From assembly GCF_032918005.1 (NCBI RefSeq), contig NZ_CP136628.1:6681501-6745500 (forward strand): a stretch of 64,000 bases of DNA. The letters run 5' to 3'. The notes beneath the pieces are model-generated. The model saw only the letters and a list, made by a program, of their open reading frames with translations. It had not been told where the DNA came from and made no database searches. This DNA is from Bradyrhizobium sp. NDS-1. GTDB taxonomy: Bacteria > Pseudomonadota > Alphaproteobacteria > Rhizobiales > Xanthobacteraceae. Below, in pieces: positions 33,203 to 42,403 of this stretch. Position 1 is the stretch's first letter. Every line of letters begins with the position of its first letter. The position numbers were made by a program, and so were the translations under genes.

Positions 33203-34371
33203 GATTGCAGCACCACGCAGTCGTCGGGCGTGAACCAGGCGACGACGTCCTGGTTCACGCTATAGGCGTCGACGTCGAGGCGCGCGCTGTTGACGACCGA
33301 AGCTTGCAGCGTTCCGCCGGCGTCGAGCTTCACCTTGTAGGTCGTGGTGCCGCCGAGATAGCAGATATCGGCGATCACGCCGTCCAGACTGTTGATCGCC
33401 GCTTCACGACCGGCCTCGGACACCGGCGCGCGGCGCGAGAGCTTGACCTTCTCGGGCCGGATCGCGACCGACAATGTCGTCCCGTCGACCGGCTCGCGCG
33501 GCTCGCCGGTCAGCAGCGTGCCCGCTTCACGTGTGGCAATCACCAGGCGATGACCGTCACGCAGCTTGATCTCGCCGTCGAACACATTGACGTCGCCGAC
33601 GAACTCGGCGATCCAGCGCGAGCGCGGCGCCTCATAAAGTTCGCGGGGGCTTGCGACCTGGGCCAGCTTGCCTGATTTCATCACGCCGATCCGGCTCGCC
33701 ATCGTCATCGCCTCTTCCTGGTCGTGGGTGACGATGATGAAGGTCATGCCGAGCCGGCGCTGCAGTTCCATCAGCTCGGCTTGCGTGCTTTCGCGCAGCT
33801 TCTTGTCCAGCGCCGCGAGAGGCTCGTCGAGCAGCAGGAGCTGTGGCCGCCGCGCCAGCGCGCGCGCCAGCGCCACACGCTGGCGCTGGCCGCCGGAGAG
33901 CTGGTCGGGCTTGCGCTTCTCCAGTCCGTCGAGCTTCACCAGGGCAACCATCTCCGCCACGCGCGTGGCGATATCGGCGCGCGCGAGACCTGCGCGCTTC
34001 AGGCCGAAGGCGATGTTCTCGCGCACCGACAGGTGCGGAAACAGCGCGTAGTTCTGGAACATCATGTTGACGGGGCGCTGGTGCGGCAGCGCTTGTGCGA
34101 TGTCCTTGCCGCCGAGCAGGATGCGCCCTTCGTCCGGCGCCTCGAAGCCGGCGAGCATCCGCAAGAGCGTGGTCTTGCCGCAGCCGGAGGGGCCGAGCAG
34201 CGCGAAGAACTCACCGGCCTTGATGTCGAGCGACACACCATCCACGGCCCGGAACGTCCCAAAGGACTTGGCGACGCCCTCGATTCGCAGCAACGGCTGG
34301 CCGGCGGCGGGAGGCGTATCTCCGCCGGCTGCATCGGCCGTGACGTCTGTTCTGGGCAACTCGTCCGTCAT
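33199..34371 (-). CDS. potG: Spermidine/putrescine ABC ATP-binding protein PotG
   Basis: 390 aa. Walker A GPSGCGKT, signature LSGGQRQR, Walker B LLLLDEPLAALD and H-loop VTHDQEEA are intact. A C-terminal TOBE_2 domain (about 290-385) is typical of PotA/PotG/CUT1 ATPases. It energises polyamine uptake by PotHI. It could also serve the ATPase-less sugar permeases nearby, but its gene coupling is with potH. First gene of its operon; glpD lies 51 bases upstream on the same strand. Confidence 0.93.
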   Translation of the reverse strand: MTDELPRTDVTADAAGGDTPPAAGQPLLRIEGVAKSFGTFRAVDGVSLDIKAGEFFALLGPSGCGKTTLLRMLAGFEAPDEGRILLGGKDIAQALPHQRPVNMMFQNYALFPHLSVRENIAFGLKRAGLARADIATRVAEMVALVKLDGLEKRKPDQLSGGQRQRVALARALARRPQLLLLDEPLAALDKKLRESTQAELMELQRRLGMTFIIVTHDQEEAMTMASRIGVMKSGKLAQVASPRELYEAPRSRWIAEFVGDVNVFDGEIKLRDGHRLVIATREAGTLLTGEPREPVDGTTLSVAIRPEKVKLSRRAPVSEAGREAAINSLDGVIADICYLGGTTTYKVKLDAGGTLQASVVNSARLDVDAYSVNQDVVAWFTPDDCVVLQS

Positions 34372-34422
34372 GTTCCTGCCAACCCCGAATCCGCCGCACG
34401 CTAGCGGCCGATCGGACTTTGC

Positions 34423-35901
34423 TCAACCGGTTCGGGATGGATCCTTCACAGCCGACATGAACGCCGCCAGAGCATCACGGTCCGCCGCCGGCATGGTCAG
34501 GCCAAGCTTGGAACGGCGCCACAGGATGTCCTCCGGAAAGCGCGCCCATTCGTGGCTCATCAGATGGCGCACCTCGGCGCCGGTCAGTTCGGGACCGAAA
34601 GCAGGGCCGAGTTCGTCACGGCTCTTGGCGTTACCGAGCACTGCCGCCAGGCGCGAGCCATAGGCCGCGACCAGCCGCTGAGCCTCCGGTTCGGACAGAA
34701 AGCGCCAGCGATCGCGTGCGAGGTCCACCTCCGTGTCGAAACGGTCCCAGGCGAAATCGCCGCCGGGCAGCGCTGCACCGCCGGTCCAGGGTGGCGTCAT
34801 CGGACAGAACGGCGTCAGCTTCGTCAACGCACGCTCTGCGCGCAGACGCGAGGTGGTGACGTCGCCGCCGAACATCGTGATCAGCGGCGCCTTGCGCCGG
34901 CGCGCGTGAAACAGGGTCGTGCCGTCACCTCGCCGCGCGGACGCCGGCGTCAAGTTGACGCCGGAGACCGTCCGGACCACGTCGGTCGGGGCAACACGCT
35001 CGCGGAAATAACGGCTGGCCGCCTCGCAGAGATAGCCGACATCCGCCCCTCGCATCGCAACGATTGCGGGATCGCCGATGAAAGCATGCGTCACCGTGCC
35101 GATCAGCGTGAAGTCGCGCTCGAAGGGGGATGCGAAGATCAGTCGTCCATCACTGTTCTGGAAGACGTAGACGTTGTCTGAATCGAACAGCCTGGGCACG
35201 ATGATCTGGCTCATCTGCATGGCCGCCACAGCAGGCTGCGGCTGACGCAGCACCGTCTCCGCGACCGTCGGCGTCCAGGCTCCGGTCGTGTTGGCCAGCG
35301 CCCGCGCCGTGATCGTGCGGCGATGGCCGCGATCGACCACCGCGAGCCGCCAAATGTCGGTCCTGTCGGCGCGCACGCAGCGAGCACCGGTCCGGATCGC
35401 AGCGCCGCGCTCGGCCGCGTCCAGCGCCGTAAGCACCACCAGGCGGGAATCGTCGACGACGCAGTCCGAATATTCGAACGCCGTCCCAAACGGACGCTTC
35501 AGCGCGTCGCCGACCGGATGATGCGTGATGTCGAGGGTGGCTGACGGCGGCAGGCCGCCCCGGTTCGTGAGCGCGTCGTAAACGTACAGGCCGGCGCGAA
35601 GCAACCAAGGCGGACGCTCGTCGGAATGCGCGGGGATCACGAAGCGCTTCGGCCGGACCAGATGCGGCGCGATCCGGAGCCAGATCCGGCGCTCGGCGAG
35701 GGCCCGGCGCACGCGCCAGAACCCCCGCCGCTCCAGCACCGACAAATCGCCGTGGATCAGCCGCGGTGTTGCCGACGACGCCGCGCCGCCGAGATCGCCC
35801 TGCTCGAACAGAATAACCCGCAGGCCGCGACCCGCCGCATCGCGGGCGAGGCTGACACCGTTCAGCCCGCCGCCGATGATCGCGAGGTCGTAATCCGCCA
35901 T
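34423..35901 (-). CDS. glpD: Glycerol-3-phosphate dehydrogenase (FAD)
   Basis: 492 aa from the ATG at 35901; a TTG seven codons upstream is possible but less likely. FAD-binding GxGxxG in YDLAIIGGGLNGVSLARDAA. RVILFEQGDLGGAASSATPR and the LIHGDLSVLERRGFWRVRRA region are GlpD-specific. The C-terminal DAO_C domain includes EVRHLMSHEWARFPEDILWR. It oxidises glycerol-3-phosphate to dihydroxyacetone phosphate at the membrane, feeding quinone. It is followed by potG. No glpK or glpR is seen. Confidence 0.93.
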   Translation of the reverse strand: MADYDLAIIGGGLNGVSLARDAAGRGLRVILFEQGDLGGAASSATPRLIHGDLSVLERRGFWRVRRALAERRIWLRIAPHLVRPKRFVIPAHSDERPPWLLRAGLYVYDALTNRGGLPPSATLDITHHPVGDALKRPFGTAFEYSDCVVDDSRLVVLTALDAAERGAAIRTGARCVRADRTDIWRLAVVDRGHRRTITARALANTTGAWTPTVAETVLRQPQPAVAAMQMSQIIVPRLFDSDNVYVFQNSDGRLIFASPFERDFTLIGTVTHAFIGDPAIVAMRGADVGYLCEAASRYFRERVAPTDVVRTVSGVNLTPASARRGDGTTLFHARRRKAPLITMFGGDVTTSRLRAERALTKLTPFCPMTPPWTGGAALPGGDFAWDRFDTEVDLARDRWRFLSEPEAQRLVAAYGSRLAAVLGNAKSRDELGPAFGPELTGAEVRHLMSHEWARFPEDILWRRSKLGLTMPAADRDALAAFMSAVKDPSRTG

Positions 35902-35937
35902 GAAGCCGTCGAGAAGGAGCAAAGCGCCCCATCTTCA

Positions 35938-38625
35938 TTAGCCGGTCTTGAGCGCAAGCTCCATGACTTGAGCGCGGCCGACGAGCCCGGCATATTTCCC
36001 GATCGGCAAGGGTTTGCCGAGCAGATAACCCTGCACGCCGTCGCAGCCCTCCTTGGCGAGGAAGGCGAGTTGCTCGATCGTCTCGACGCCCTCGGCGATG
36101 ATCGACATTTCGAGGCCGTGGCCGAGATCGATCACCGCACGGACGATCGCCGCCGATTGCGGGTTGCGACCGAGATTGACGATGAAGGCGCGATCGATCT
36201 TGATCTTGTCGAACGGGAACGCTTGGAGATAGCTCAGCGAGGAATAGCCGCTGCCGAAATCGTCCATGGAGATCCGCACGCCGAGCGCCTTCAGGCGGCG
36301 CAGCAGCGCGAGGCCCCGGTCGAAATCTTCGATCAACACGCCCTCGGTGATTTCCAGCTCGAGCCGGCCGGGCGCAAGGCCGGTCTCGATCAGGATCGAA
36401 TGGACGAGGCCGACCACGTCGCCGTGCATGAACTGCGCCGGTGACAGATTGACCGCGACCTGGAGCGGCTTCGGCCAGGACGCCGCCTCGCGGCAGGCTT
36501 CGCGCAGGATCCACTCGCCCATCTCGACGATCAGGCCGCTCTCTTCGGCGATCGGGATGAATTCGACCGGCGAGACCTGGCCGCGCACCGGATGCTGCCA
36601 GCGTGCCAGCGCCTCGAAGCCGATGATCTCGCTCTCGGCGACGCTGTCACCCGCGGCCCCCTGCGGCTGGAACGCGAGTGAGAGCTCGCCGTTCTTGATC
36701 GCCATCGACAGGTCCTGGTGCAGCACGCGGCGGTCGCGGATCTGGTGATCCATCTCCGGCTGGTAGAGGCTGATCGTACCGCGGGACTTCTGCTTGGCAC
36801 GGAACAGCGCTGCACCGGCATTGGCGAGCAGCGCGGCGCCATCGCTGCCATTGTGCGGGAAGACCGCCATGCCGGTGGTGGCGCCGGCGCGAACCGCCCG
36901 GCCGTCGATCTGGAATTCCTTTGCGACGGCCTCGCCGAGCTGCTGCGCCAGTGCAAGGCCCGCGTCCGGCTGCTTGCCGTCGATGATGAGGCCGAATTCG
37001 TCGCCGGACAGACGCGCCACCACGCCGCCACGCGCGGAGTCCTGAAGCCGCTGGGCAACCTCGATCAGGAGCTTGTCGCCGAGCGCGTGGCCGAAGACGT
37101 CGTTGACCTCCTTGAGGCCGTCGAGGTCGACACAGAGGACGGCGAACTCCTCGCCGGTGCCTTCGCAGGCCTCGATCATCTGGGTCAGTGCCTGAAGGAA
37201 GGCAGCACGGTTCGGCAAATCGGTGAGGCCGTCATGATAGGCCATGTGCGCCATGCGCGACTCGGTCTGCCGGCGGTCGGTGACGTCCTCGTGGGTCTTG
37301 ATCAGATATTGCGGCTCGCCGGCGTCATTGAGCACGGTGGCGCGGCGGGTCAGGAACAGCCGCAGGCCGTCCTTGGTGGAGATCGGATGCTCCTCGGTGA
37401 TCATCCCCCGCTTCTTGATCGCGGCCTCGTCGCGCGCGATGATCAGCTTGGCTTCCTTGGGGTTGAAGATGTCGGACGCGGTCAGGCCCGTGGCCTCCTC
37501 GCGCCGGCGGTTGAGGATCGTCTCCGCGCTGCGATTGGCGAGCAGATAGCGGCCGTCCTTGACCTGCTCGACGATCAGCGCCACCGGAATGTTGTCGACC
37601 ACCAGATCGAGGAACTTCTTGGCGCTCTCCAGCTCCTTCGAGAGCACGCGGCGGTCAGTGATGTCCTCGAACACGAGCATCAGGAATTCGGGCTTGTTGT
37701 TCTCGTCGCGGACCACGATCCGGATCGAGGCGACCATGCGCCGCTCGCCGCCACGATCGACCTCGAATTCATTGCGGAATTGACCGTCCGGCGAATTGAG
37801 CGCCGCGCGGTCGGTCGCTTCGATGGTGGCCGCCGAGACGGGCGCGAACAGCTCGCGCGCATTCTTGCCGACGACATAATCCCGCGAGAACCCCCAGAAC
37901 CGCTCATAGGCGCTGTTGGCGAAGATATAGCGGCCGTCCTCGATGTTCTTCGCGGCCACGCAGGCCGGCACGTTGTCCAGCACCGTTTCGAGGAACTGCT
38001 TGGTCGAGGCGAGCTGTCGCGACAGCTTGCGCTGCTCGCTGACGTCGAGATGTGTCGCCACCGAGCCGCCGTTCGGCAGCACGAAATATTTTACCAGGAT
38101 GGCCCGTCCATCCGGCAGTTCCGTGATCAGACCGTTGGTGCTTGCCGCTTTCTCGTAGAATTCCTCGTCGGAGGCGAGGCCGAGCACGCCGCGCCTGCGT
38201 CGCAGCTCGAGGAGCTCGTGGCCACTCATGTTGGTCCAGACTTCCGAGCGCGTCAGGCCGTAAATCTCGAGATAGCGGTCGTTGCAGAAGATGATGCGGC
38301 GCTGCGCATCCGTCATCACCACGCCCTGATTGAGATTGTTCATGGCGGAGGAGACGAAGGCGTTGCGACGCAACTGCAAACGCCTGGTGCGGCGCAACGA
38401 GGAATGGATCCACAGCACGATCGCGGCAAGGAACGCGCAGACGACGATCCCCGCGATCAGGACTTCCCAGACCACGTTGGGATCCAGCTGACCCAGATAG
38501 CTCGACGCGGCGAAGCTGTCCGACAGCGCAAGGGCGCGCGCGGGCGCAACCGTGCCGGCCAGGCACACGACGGCCTGCACAGCAATCAGTAGCGTGCTGC
38601 CCTCGTGCCAGTTCTTCTCAGCCAT
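35938..38625 (-). CDS. PAS-GGDEF-EAL membrane c-di-GMP enzyme
   Basis: 895 aa. A signal/anchor segment and one membrane helix (about 52-74) are followed by three PAS domains (about 90-205, 210-330, 335-450), a GGDEF domain (about 455-620) and an EAL domain (about 640-885). The cyclase motif reads SGDEF, a variant that is often still active. The EAL domain keeps EALARW, EITEG, DDFGSGYSS, KIDRAFI and EGVE, so phosphodiesterase activity is likely. PAS signals are unknown. It ends 37 bases before glpD starts on the same strand, and diverges from the FAD oxidoreductase gene. Confidence 0.92.
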   Translation of the reverse strand: MAEKNWHEGSTLLIAVQAVVCLAGTVAPARALALSDSFAASSYLGQLDPNVVWEVLIAGIVVCAFLAAIVLWIHSSLRRTRRLQLRRNAFVSSAMNNLNQGVVMTDAQRRIIFCNDRYLEIYGLTRSEVWTNMSGHELLELRRRRGVLGLASDEEFYEKAASTNGLITELPDGRAILVKYFVLPNGGSVATHLDVSEQRKLSRQLASTKQFLETVLDNVPACVAAKNIEDGRYIFANSAYERFWGFSRDYVVGKNARELFAPVSAATIEATDRAALNSPDGQFRNEFEVDRGGERRMVASIRIVVRDENNKPEFLMLVFEDITDRRVLSKELESAKKFLDLVVDNIPVALIVEQVKDGRYLLANRSAETILNRRREEATGLTASDIFNPKEAKLIIARDEAAIKKRGMITEEHPISTKDGLRLFLTRRATVLNDAGEPQYLIKTHEDVTDRRQTESRMAHMAYHDGLTDLPNRAAFLQALTQMIEACEGTGEEFAVLCVDLDGLKEVNDVFGHALGDKLLIEVAQRLQDSARGGVVARLSGDEFGLIIDGKQPDAGLALAQQLGEAVAKEFQIDGRAVRAGATTGMAVFPHNGSDGAALLANAGAALFRAKQKSRGTISLYQPEMDHQIRDRRVLHQDLSMAIKNGELSLAFQPQGAAGDSVAESEIIGFEALARWQHPVRGQVSPVEFIPIAEESGLIVEMGEWILREACREAASWPKPLQVAVNLSPAQFMHGDVVGLVHSILIETGLAPGRLELEITEGVLIEDFDRGLALLRRLKALGVRISMDDFGSGYSSLSYLQAFPFDKIKIDRAFIVNLGRNPQSAAIVRAVIDLGHGLEMSIIAEGVETIEQLAFLAKEGCDGVQGYLLGKPLPIGKYAGLVGRAQVMELALKTG

Positions 38626-38815
38626 CAGCCACCCGCGATTTCAACGTCGGATTGTCTGGCTTCACGGGTTTGGATCGGGTAAACGCCTGTACGCGCAACA
38701 GAAAAATGTGACGTAAAATACGGCAATTGCCCTGACATGATAAATTCTTCCTTAACGGAAAACGCCTCCGCGCCATTCGCCCCGGACCTGATGCCAGCGG
38801 ACGTCCTGCACAACC

Positions 38816-39919
38816 ATGGATAGGGTCGATTGCGTCGTCATCGGAGCCGGCGTGGTCGGGCTCGCGGTGGCCCGAAAGCTGGCGCAGGCCGGGCGCGAGG
38901 TCATCGTGCTCGAGGAGGCCGAGGCGATCGGCACCATCACCTCGTCGCGCAACAGTGAGGTGATCCATGCCGGCATCTACTACCGCGCCGGGAGCTGGAT
39001 GGCGCGCATGTGCGTCGACGGCAAGCACGCGCTCTACCGCTACTGTGCCGAGCGCGGCATCCCGCACAGGAATTGCGGCAAGCTGATCGTCGCGACCAGC
39101 CCGCAGGAGACCGAGAAGCTGCAATCGATCAAGGCGCATGCCGAGGCCAATGGCGTGCTCGACATGCAGCTGCTCACAGGCGAGGCGGCACGCACGCTGG
39201 AACCGGCGCTCGCCTGCGATGCCGCGCTGCTGTCGCCGTCGACGGGCATCATCGACAGCCACGCCTACATGCTCTCGCTGCGCGGCGAAGCCGAGGCATC
39301 AGGCGCGGCCTTCGCGTTTCACACCCCGCTGATCCGCGCCAAGGCAGCGAACGGCCTCGTCGAAATCGAAGCCGGCGGCGAAGCGCCAATGACGCTGCAA
39401 TGCAGCCTCCTCGTCAACGCTGCGGGGCTCTCGGCGACGAATGTGGCACGCAACATCGAGGGCATGCCGCTGGACCGGATTCCGCCGGCATACCTCGCGA
39501 AGGGAAACTACTTCAGCTGCAATGCCAAGGCGCCGTTCTCGCGCCTGATCTACCCGGTGCCCGAACCAGGCGGGTTGGGGGTGCATCTGACGCTGGACAT
39601 GGCAGGCCAGGCGCGCTTCGGCCCCGACGTCGAGTGGATCGAGACGATCAATTACGAGGTCGACGCCTCACGCGCCGAGCGCTTCTATCCGGCGATCCGC
39701 AGATACTGGCCGACACTTCCCGACGGTGCATTGATGCCGAGCTATTCAGGAATTCGGCCGAAGATCGTGCCGCCCGCAGTGGCGACGCAGGACTTCCTGA
39801 TGCAGGGCCCGCGCGACCATGGCGTGGCAGGCCTGGTCAATCTGTTCGGTATCGAATCGCCGGGACTGACGTCGTCGCTCGCGATCGCCGATCACGTCGC
39901 CGAGCTCGCAAACATCTAA
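38816..39919 (+). CDS. FAD-dependent oxidoreductase (LhgO/DAO type)
   Basis: 367 aa. The N-terminal dinucleotide-binding motif is [20 protein letters not shown], followed by [20 protein letters not shown] and [20 protein letters not shown]. This pattern is that of the L-2-hydroxyglutarate oxidase (LhgO) group. The C-terminal end [20 protein letters not shown] is also typical. The probable reaction is oxidation of a 2-hydroxy acid with electron transfer to quinone or oxygen. Its 190-base promoter region is shared with the GGDEF-EAL gene; a 12-bp hairpin follows. Confidence 0.85.
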   Translation: MDRVDCVVIGAGVVGLAVARKLAQAGREVIVLEEAEAIGTITSSRNSEVIHAGIYYRAGSWMARMCVDGKHALYRYCAERGIPHRNCGKLIVATSPQETEKLQSIKAHAEANGVLDMQLLTGEAARTLEPALACDAALLSPSTGIIDSHAYMLSLRGEAEASGAAFAFHTPLIRAKAANGLVEIEAGGEAPMTLQCSLLVNAAGLSATNVARNIEGMPLDRIPPAYLAKGNYFSCNAKAPFSRLIYPVPEPGGLGVHLTLDMAGQARFGPDVEWIETINYEVDASRAERFYPAIRRYWPTLPDGALMPSYSGIRPKIVPPAVATQDFLMQGPRDHGVAGLVNLFGIESPGLTSSLAIADHVAELANI

Positions 39920-39953
39920 TCGCGCAAGGATCTTTGCAAGGTGTGCACCTTGC

Positions 39954-39987
39954 CGCAGGGATGAGCGCAAAGGCTCTCATCCCTGCG
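39954..39987. terminator. 12-bp hairpin between convergent genes
   Basis: CGCAGGGATGAG (39954-39965) and CTCATCCCTGCG (39976-39987) pair perfectly around a 10-base loop, between the FAD oxidoreductase stop and the small YdcH gene stop. Confidence 0.6.
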
Positions 39988-40023
39988 AAGGTACGATCAA
40001 CTCTACGCTGTTACGGGGGGTTA

Positions 40024-40203
40024 CTAGTGGAGCGTGTCGCCGTGCCTCAGACGCTCGATCTGGTCCTTGACCATCAACTTCCGGCGCTTCAACTCAACAA
40101 TTTGCAGGTCGTCTGTTGAAAGGTGCACGAGAGCTTCGTGCAATTCGTTTTCGAGAAGTTTGTGCTTCCGCTCCAATTCAACGAGATGTGCCTGAATTGT
40201 CAT
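40024..40203 (-). CDS. YdcH/DUF465 family small protein 1
   Basis: 59 aa, too short for the usual 60-aa cutoff. Reading the minus strand from the ATG at 40203 gives MTIQAHLVELERKHKLLENE, then LHEALVHLSTDDLQIVELKR and a further 19 residues ending in DTLH before TAG. The LxxLxxKHxxLExEL heptads followed by LKRRKLMVKDQIERL are the DUF465 (YdcH/SlyX-like) pattern: two helices forming a coiled coil. GAGGAGG 6 bases before the ATG is a near-perfect ribosome-binding site. Function unknown. A second DUF465 gene lies 329 bases to the right on the other strand. Confidence 0.82.
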   Translation of the reverse strand: MTIQAHLVELERKHKLLENELHEALVHLSTDDLQIVELKRRKLMVKDQIERLRHGDTLH

Positions 40204-40531
40204 TCGAAACCTCCTCGGTAGGGTTGAACCTCAGGATTCGATCCGGACAACGAAGTCTACATCACCGATTCGTTCTGTCGATGGGTATCCGTCATCGCAG
40301 CTTCATTTTTGAAAATTCATATGTAACGAAGCGTGAGTAAGGGAACCGCGCGGGAAAAATCCATGATATCAATGCGCTTGCGCGGCACCTCAGCGCCCTG
40401 CAGAAATATGTTGCGGGAGATCGACGAGCGAGGGTTGCAGATCGCTTGCGGTCACGCCGCGCAAGGACGATAATTTCCACAGGGCATCCACAGCCTTAGT
40501 CTCACGCCATCGGTTTTCGGCCACCGCAGAC
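40204..40531. other. 328-base divergent intergenic region
   Basis: No gene is supported. It carries the GAGGAGG ribosome-binding site of the left YdcH gene at its left end and presumably both divergent promoters. The stretch near 40308-40330 (TTTTGAAAATTCATATG) is AT-rich compared with the surroundings and is the best place for -10 elements. No convincing operator was found. Confidence 0.4.
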
Positions 40532-40738
40532 ATGACCAATGAAGACGAGCGTGAGCTCGAAGCCGAGCTCACCCGGTTGCAGCAGGAACACCGAGATCTC
40601 GATGCGGCAATCGATGCACTGCATCAATCGCCCGCCCCCGACCTGTTGCGGCTGCAGCGTTTGAAGAAGCGCAAGCTGTTGTTGCGTGACCGCATCGCGT
40701 TCATCGAAGACCAGATTACGCCGGACATCATCGCCTGA
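40532..40738 (+). CDS. YdcH/DUF465 family small protein 2
   Basis: 68 aa. ELEAELTRLQQEHRDLDAAI followed by LLRLQRLKKRKLLLRDRIAF is the two-helix DUF465 coiled-coil pattern, clearly paralogous in kind to the 59-aa protein at 40024-40203. Function unknown for the family. It is the first of three small genes in a row on the plus strand. Confidence 0.8.
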   Translation: MTNEDERELEAELTRLQQEHRDLDAAIDALHQSPAPDLLRLQRLKKRKLLLRDRIAFIEDQITPDIIA

Positions 40739-40862
40739 TCCGTGAGCGGCTTCGCGGCTCCCGCCACATGAATCCGCTTGACTCGAAAAGAACAAAATAG
40801 GAACATTTGGGCACCCCGGCGCCTCCAGGAAACGCCCAGAACAATTGACAAGGACAACGCAG

Positions 40863-41081
40863 ATGTCGGCAACCGCCCTTCTCGACAACAGCCATTATGA
40901 ACAAGCCTGCGATCAGGCGATCGCGATGTGCGATGGCAATCTGCGCAGCACCATCAAGGCGCTGATCATGGCCAACGAATACCTGGAAGCAGAGCTGGAA
41001 GAATTGCAGGCGGCGATTTCCGCCGGCTGCATCCCGGACGCCTCACGCAGCAAGATGCGGAGCAGGAGCAGCGCCGCCTGA
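40863..41081 (+). CDS. Small conserved-looking protein, unknown
   Basis: 72 aa from the ATG at 40863 (AAGGA about 9 bases upstream); an ATG at 40845 is possible. A helical N-terminal part (ACDQAIAMCDGNLRSTIKAL) and a coiled-coil-like EYLEAELEELQAAISAGC are followed by a basic, Ser-rich tail. I believe similar proteins occur in Bradyrhizobium but cannot name a family. The compound repeat starts 6 bases after its stop. Confidence 0.6.
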   Translation: MSATALLDNSHYEQACDQAIAMCDGNLRSTIKALIMANEYLEAELEELQAAISAGCIPDASRSKMRSRSSAA

Positions 41082-41086
41082 GTTTC

Positions 41087-41185
41087 GAAGCGCGATGAGA
41101 TCGCGCTTCTGTACTTAAGCATGATCCTGACGGGAAACCGCTTCACACTGTTCGCTGACGCGGCCCTTCGGGTCCGGATCATGCT
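41087..41185. repeat. Compound palindromic repeat, copy 1
   Basis: Module A is a short stem GAAGCGCGAT-GAG-ATCGCGCTTC (41087-41109). Module B is bounded by AGCATGATCC (41118) and GGATCATGCT (ends 41185) with the internal CGCTTCACACTGTTCGCTGACGCGGCCC region shared with copy 2. It lies directly upstream of the gene at 41202 and creates an in-frame but spurious N-terminal extension of it. Confidence 0.8.
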
Positions 41186-41201
41186 CCACCGGAGCAACGC
41201 C

Positions 41202-41453
41202 ATGTCGGACGTGACCTATTACGTTGCAATGCCCTTTTTGATCGATGCCGACGGCTCGCCTGTCGCTGGCGCAGCGGAAGAATGCCAGAGTTCGACGGCC
41301 GCGTTGCGGCGCGCCGAGATCTTATCGCGGGGTGCAGGCCATATCGGCGCGGTCGCCTTCAGCCGCAGCGGCGATCCCATGACCGGCGAATTCGGCGACG
41401 CCACGCTGCTGCGCAAATTCGGCAACGTGCCCGAAGATCTCGCCACGCTGTAA
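41202..41453 (+). CDS. Small protein, unknown
   Basis: 83 aa from the ATG at 41202 (GGAG 9 bases upstream). The frame continues upstream through the repeat to 41121 but that part is repeat-derived. MSDVTYYVAMPFLIDADGSP, then CQSSTAALRRAEILSRGAGH and AVAFSRSGDPMTGEFGDATL look like a small alpha/beta protein. I recall such 80-90-aa proteins as common hypotheticals in Bradyrhizobium. No function can be given. The second repeat copy follows 12 bases after its stop. Confidence 0.65.
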   Translation: MSDVTYYVAMPFLIDADGSPVAGAAEECQSSTAALRRAEILSRGAGHIGAVAFSRSGDPMTGEFGDATLLRKFGNVPEDLATL

Positions 41454-41465
41454 GGTTGATTGCTT

Positions 41466-41537
41466 GAGCATGATCCCGTCGGAACACCGCTTCACGCTGT
41501 TCGCTGACGCGGCCCTTCGGGTCCGGATCATGCGCTA
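41466..41537. repeat. Palindromic repeat, copy 2
   Basis: Begins GAGCATGATCC and ends GGATCATGCGCTA; the interior differs from module B of copy 1 at only a few bases. It overlaps the last three codons of the GGDEF gene on the minus strand; the repeat itself supplies that gene's TGA stop. Confidence 0.82.
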
Positions 41538-42262
41538 GCTGCTGACCAGCCTGATCCGGGCTCGTGCCGCCGGTGCGCCTTGCGCACATACATGGCGGCA
41601 TCCGCCTCCTCCAGGGCGCGGCCTGCGTCGGACTGCGCACCCAGCAGCGCGACCCCTGCGGAGGCGCCCGAGGCTACGTGCTGGCCGCGAAAGACAAAGG
41701 ATAATTCGTCGACCGCCTGCTCAAACGCCGCGGCCTTCGCCTTGGCGTCGGTCTCGCTGAGATTCCAGAGCAGCAGCGCGAACTCGTCACCCCCGAGCCG
41801 GCCGACCACGTCGGAGGCACGAACCTGCCGTGTCAGCGTGGCGGCAATCGCCTTGAGCACTTCGTCGCCGGCGCCATGACCGAACGAATCGTTGATCGGC
41901 TTCAGCCGGTCGACGTCGAGCACGATCAGCGCCCCGCTGGCGCGGTAGCGCTTCATATAGGCGATGGCGCGCGCCAGCTCCCGCTCGAAGCCGCGCCGGT
42001 TGGGAATCTCGAGCAGGAAATCGGTGTCGGCCGCAGCTTCCAGTTCCGCGACCCGCCGCTGCGCCTCCCTGAGCTTGGTCCGCAAGCCCCGGATCGTCGC
42101 CCTGAGGCCGTCCTTGGCTCCACCATCGCCCGACGACGCGCCGCGCGCCTGCAGCTTCGCCGGACGCTTGGTCAGCCGCTTAGAGGCCGCTTTGGATCGG
42201 CCGAGGCTGGTCTTCCGGCCCTTCTTGGCCTTCGCAGCGCTCGCCCTTTTTGGTTTCTTCAT
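41528..42262 (-). CDS. Diguanylate cyclase with Lys/Arg-rich N-terminal tail
   Basis: 244 aa from the ATG at 42262 (AGGA 5 bases upstream); an ATG at 42268 is possible. The first 40 residues contain 17 Lys/Arg ([20 protein letters not shown]...). A short coiled coil (about 52-78, [20 protein letters not shown]) joins a GGDEF domain with an intact GGDEF motif at residues 157-161 ([11 protein letters not shown]). No membrane or sensor domain is visible. It should make c-di-GMP; the cationic tail may target DNA, RNA, or the membrane. Its stop codon lies inside repeat copy 2. Confidence 0.88.
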   Translation of the reverse strand: MKKPKRASAAKAKKGRKTSLGRSKAASKRLTKRPAKLQARGASSGDGGAKDGLRATIRGLRTKLREAQRRVAELEAAADTDFLLEIPNRRGFERELARAIAYMKRYRASGALIVLDVDRLKPINDSFGHGAGDEVLKAIAATLTRQVRASDVVGRLGGDEFALLLWNLSETDAKAKAAAFEQAVDELSFVFRGQHVASGASAGVALLGAQSDAGRALEEADAAMYVRKAHRRHEPGSGWSAASA

Positions 42263-42403
42263 GGGCATCCTGCTCAATTGAAGGCTTGCGGGGATTCACC
42301 AAGACAGGATAGTGGATTCCCTTCTCCTTGCCACCGCCTTGCGAGCCGCCGGCCGGAACCGTCAATCTGGCCTATCCTTCTGTTTTTCGGGCACAATAAC
42401 GTC

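Noticed and set aside
41121..41201. N-terminal extension of the small gene at 41202
   Set aside because: The extension is translated repeat sequence; GGAG precedes the ATG at 41202.
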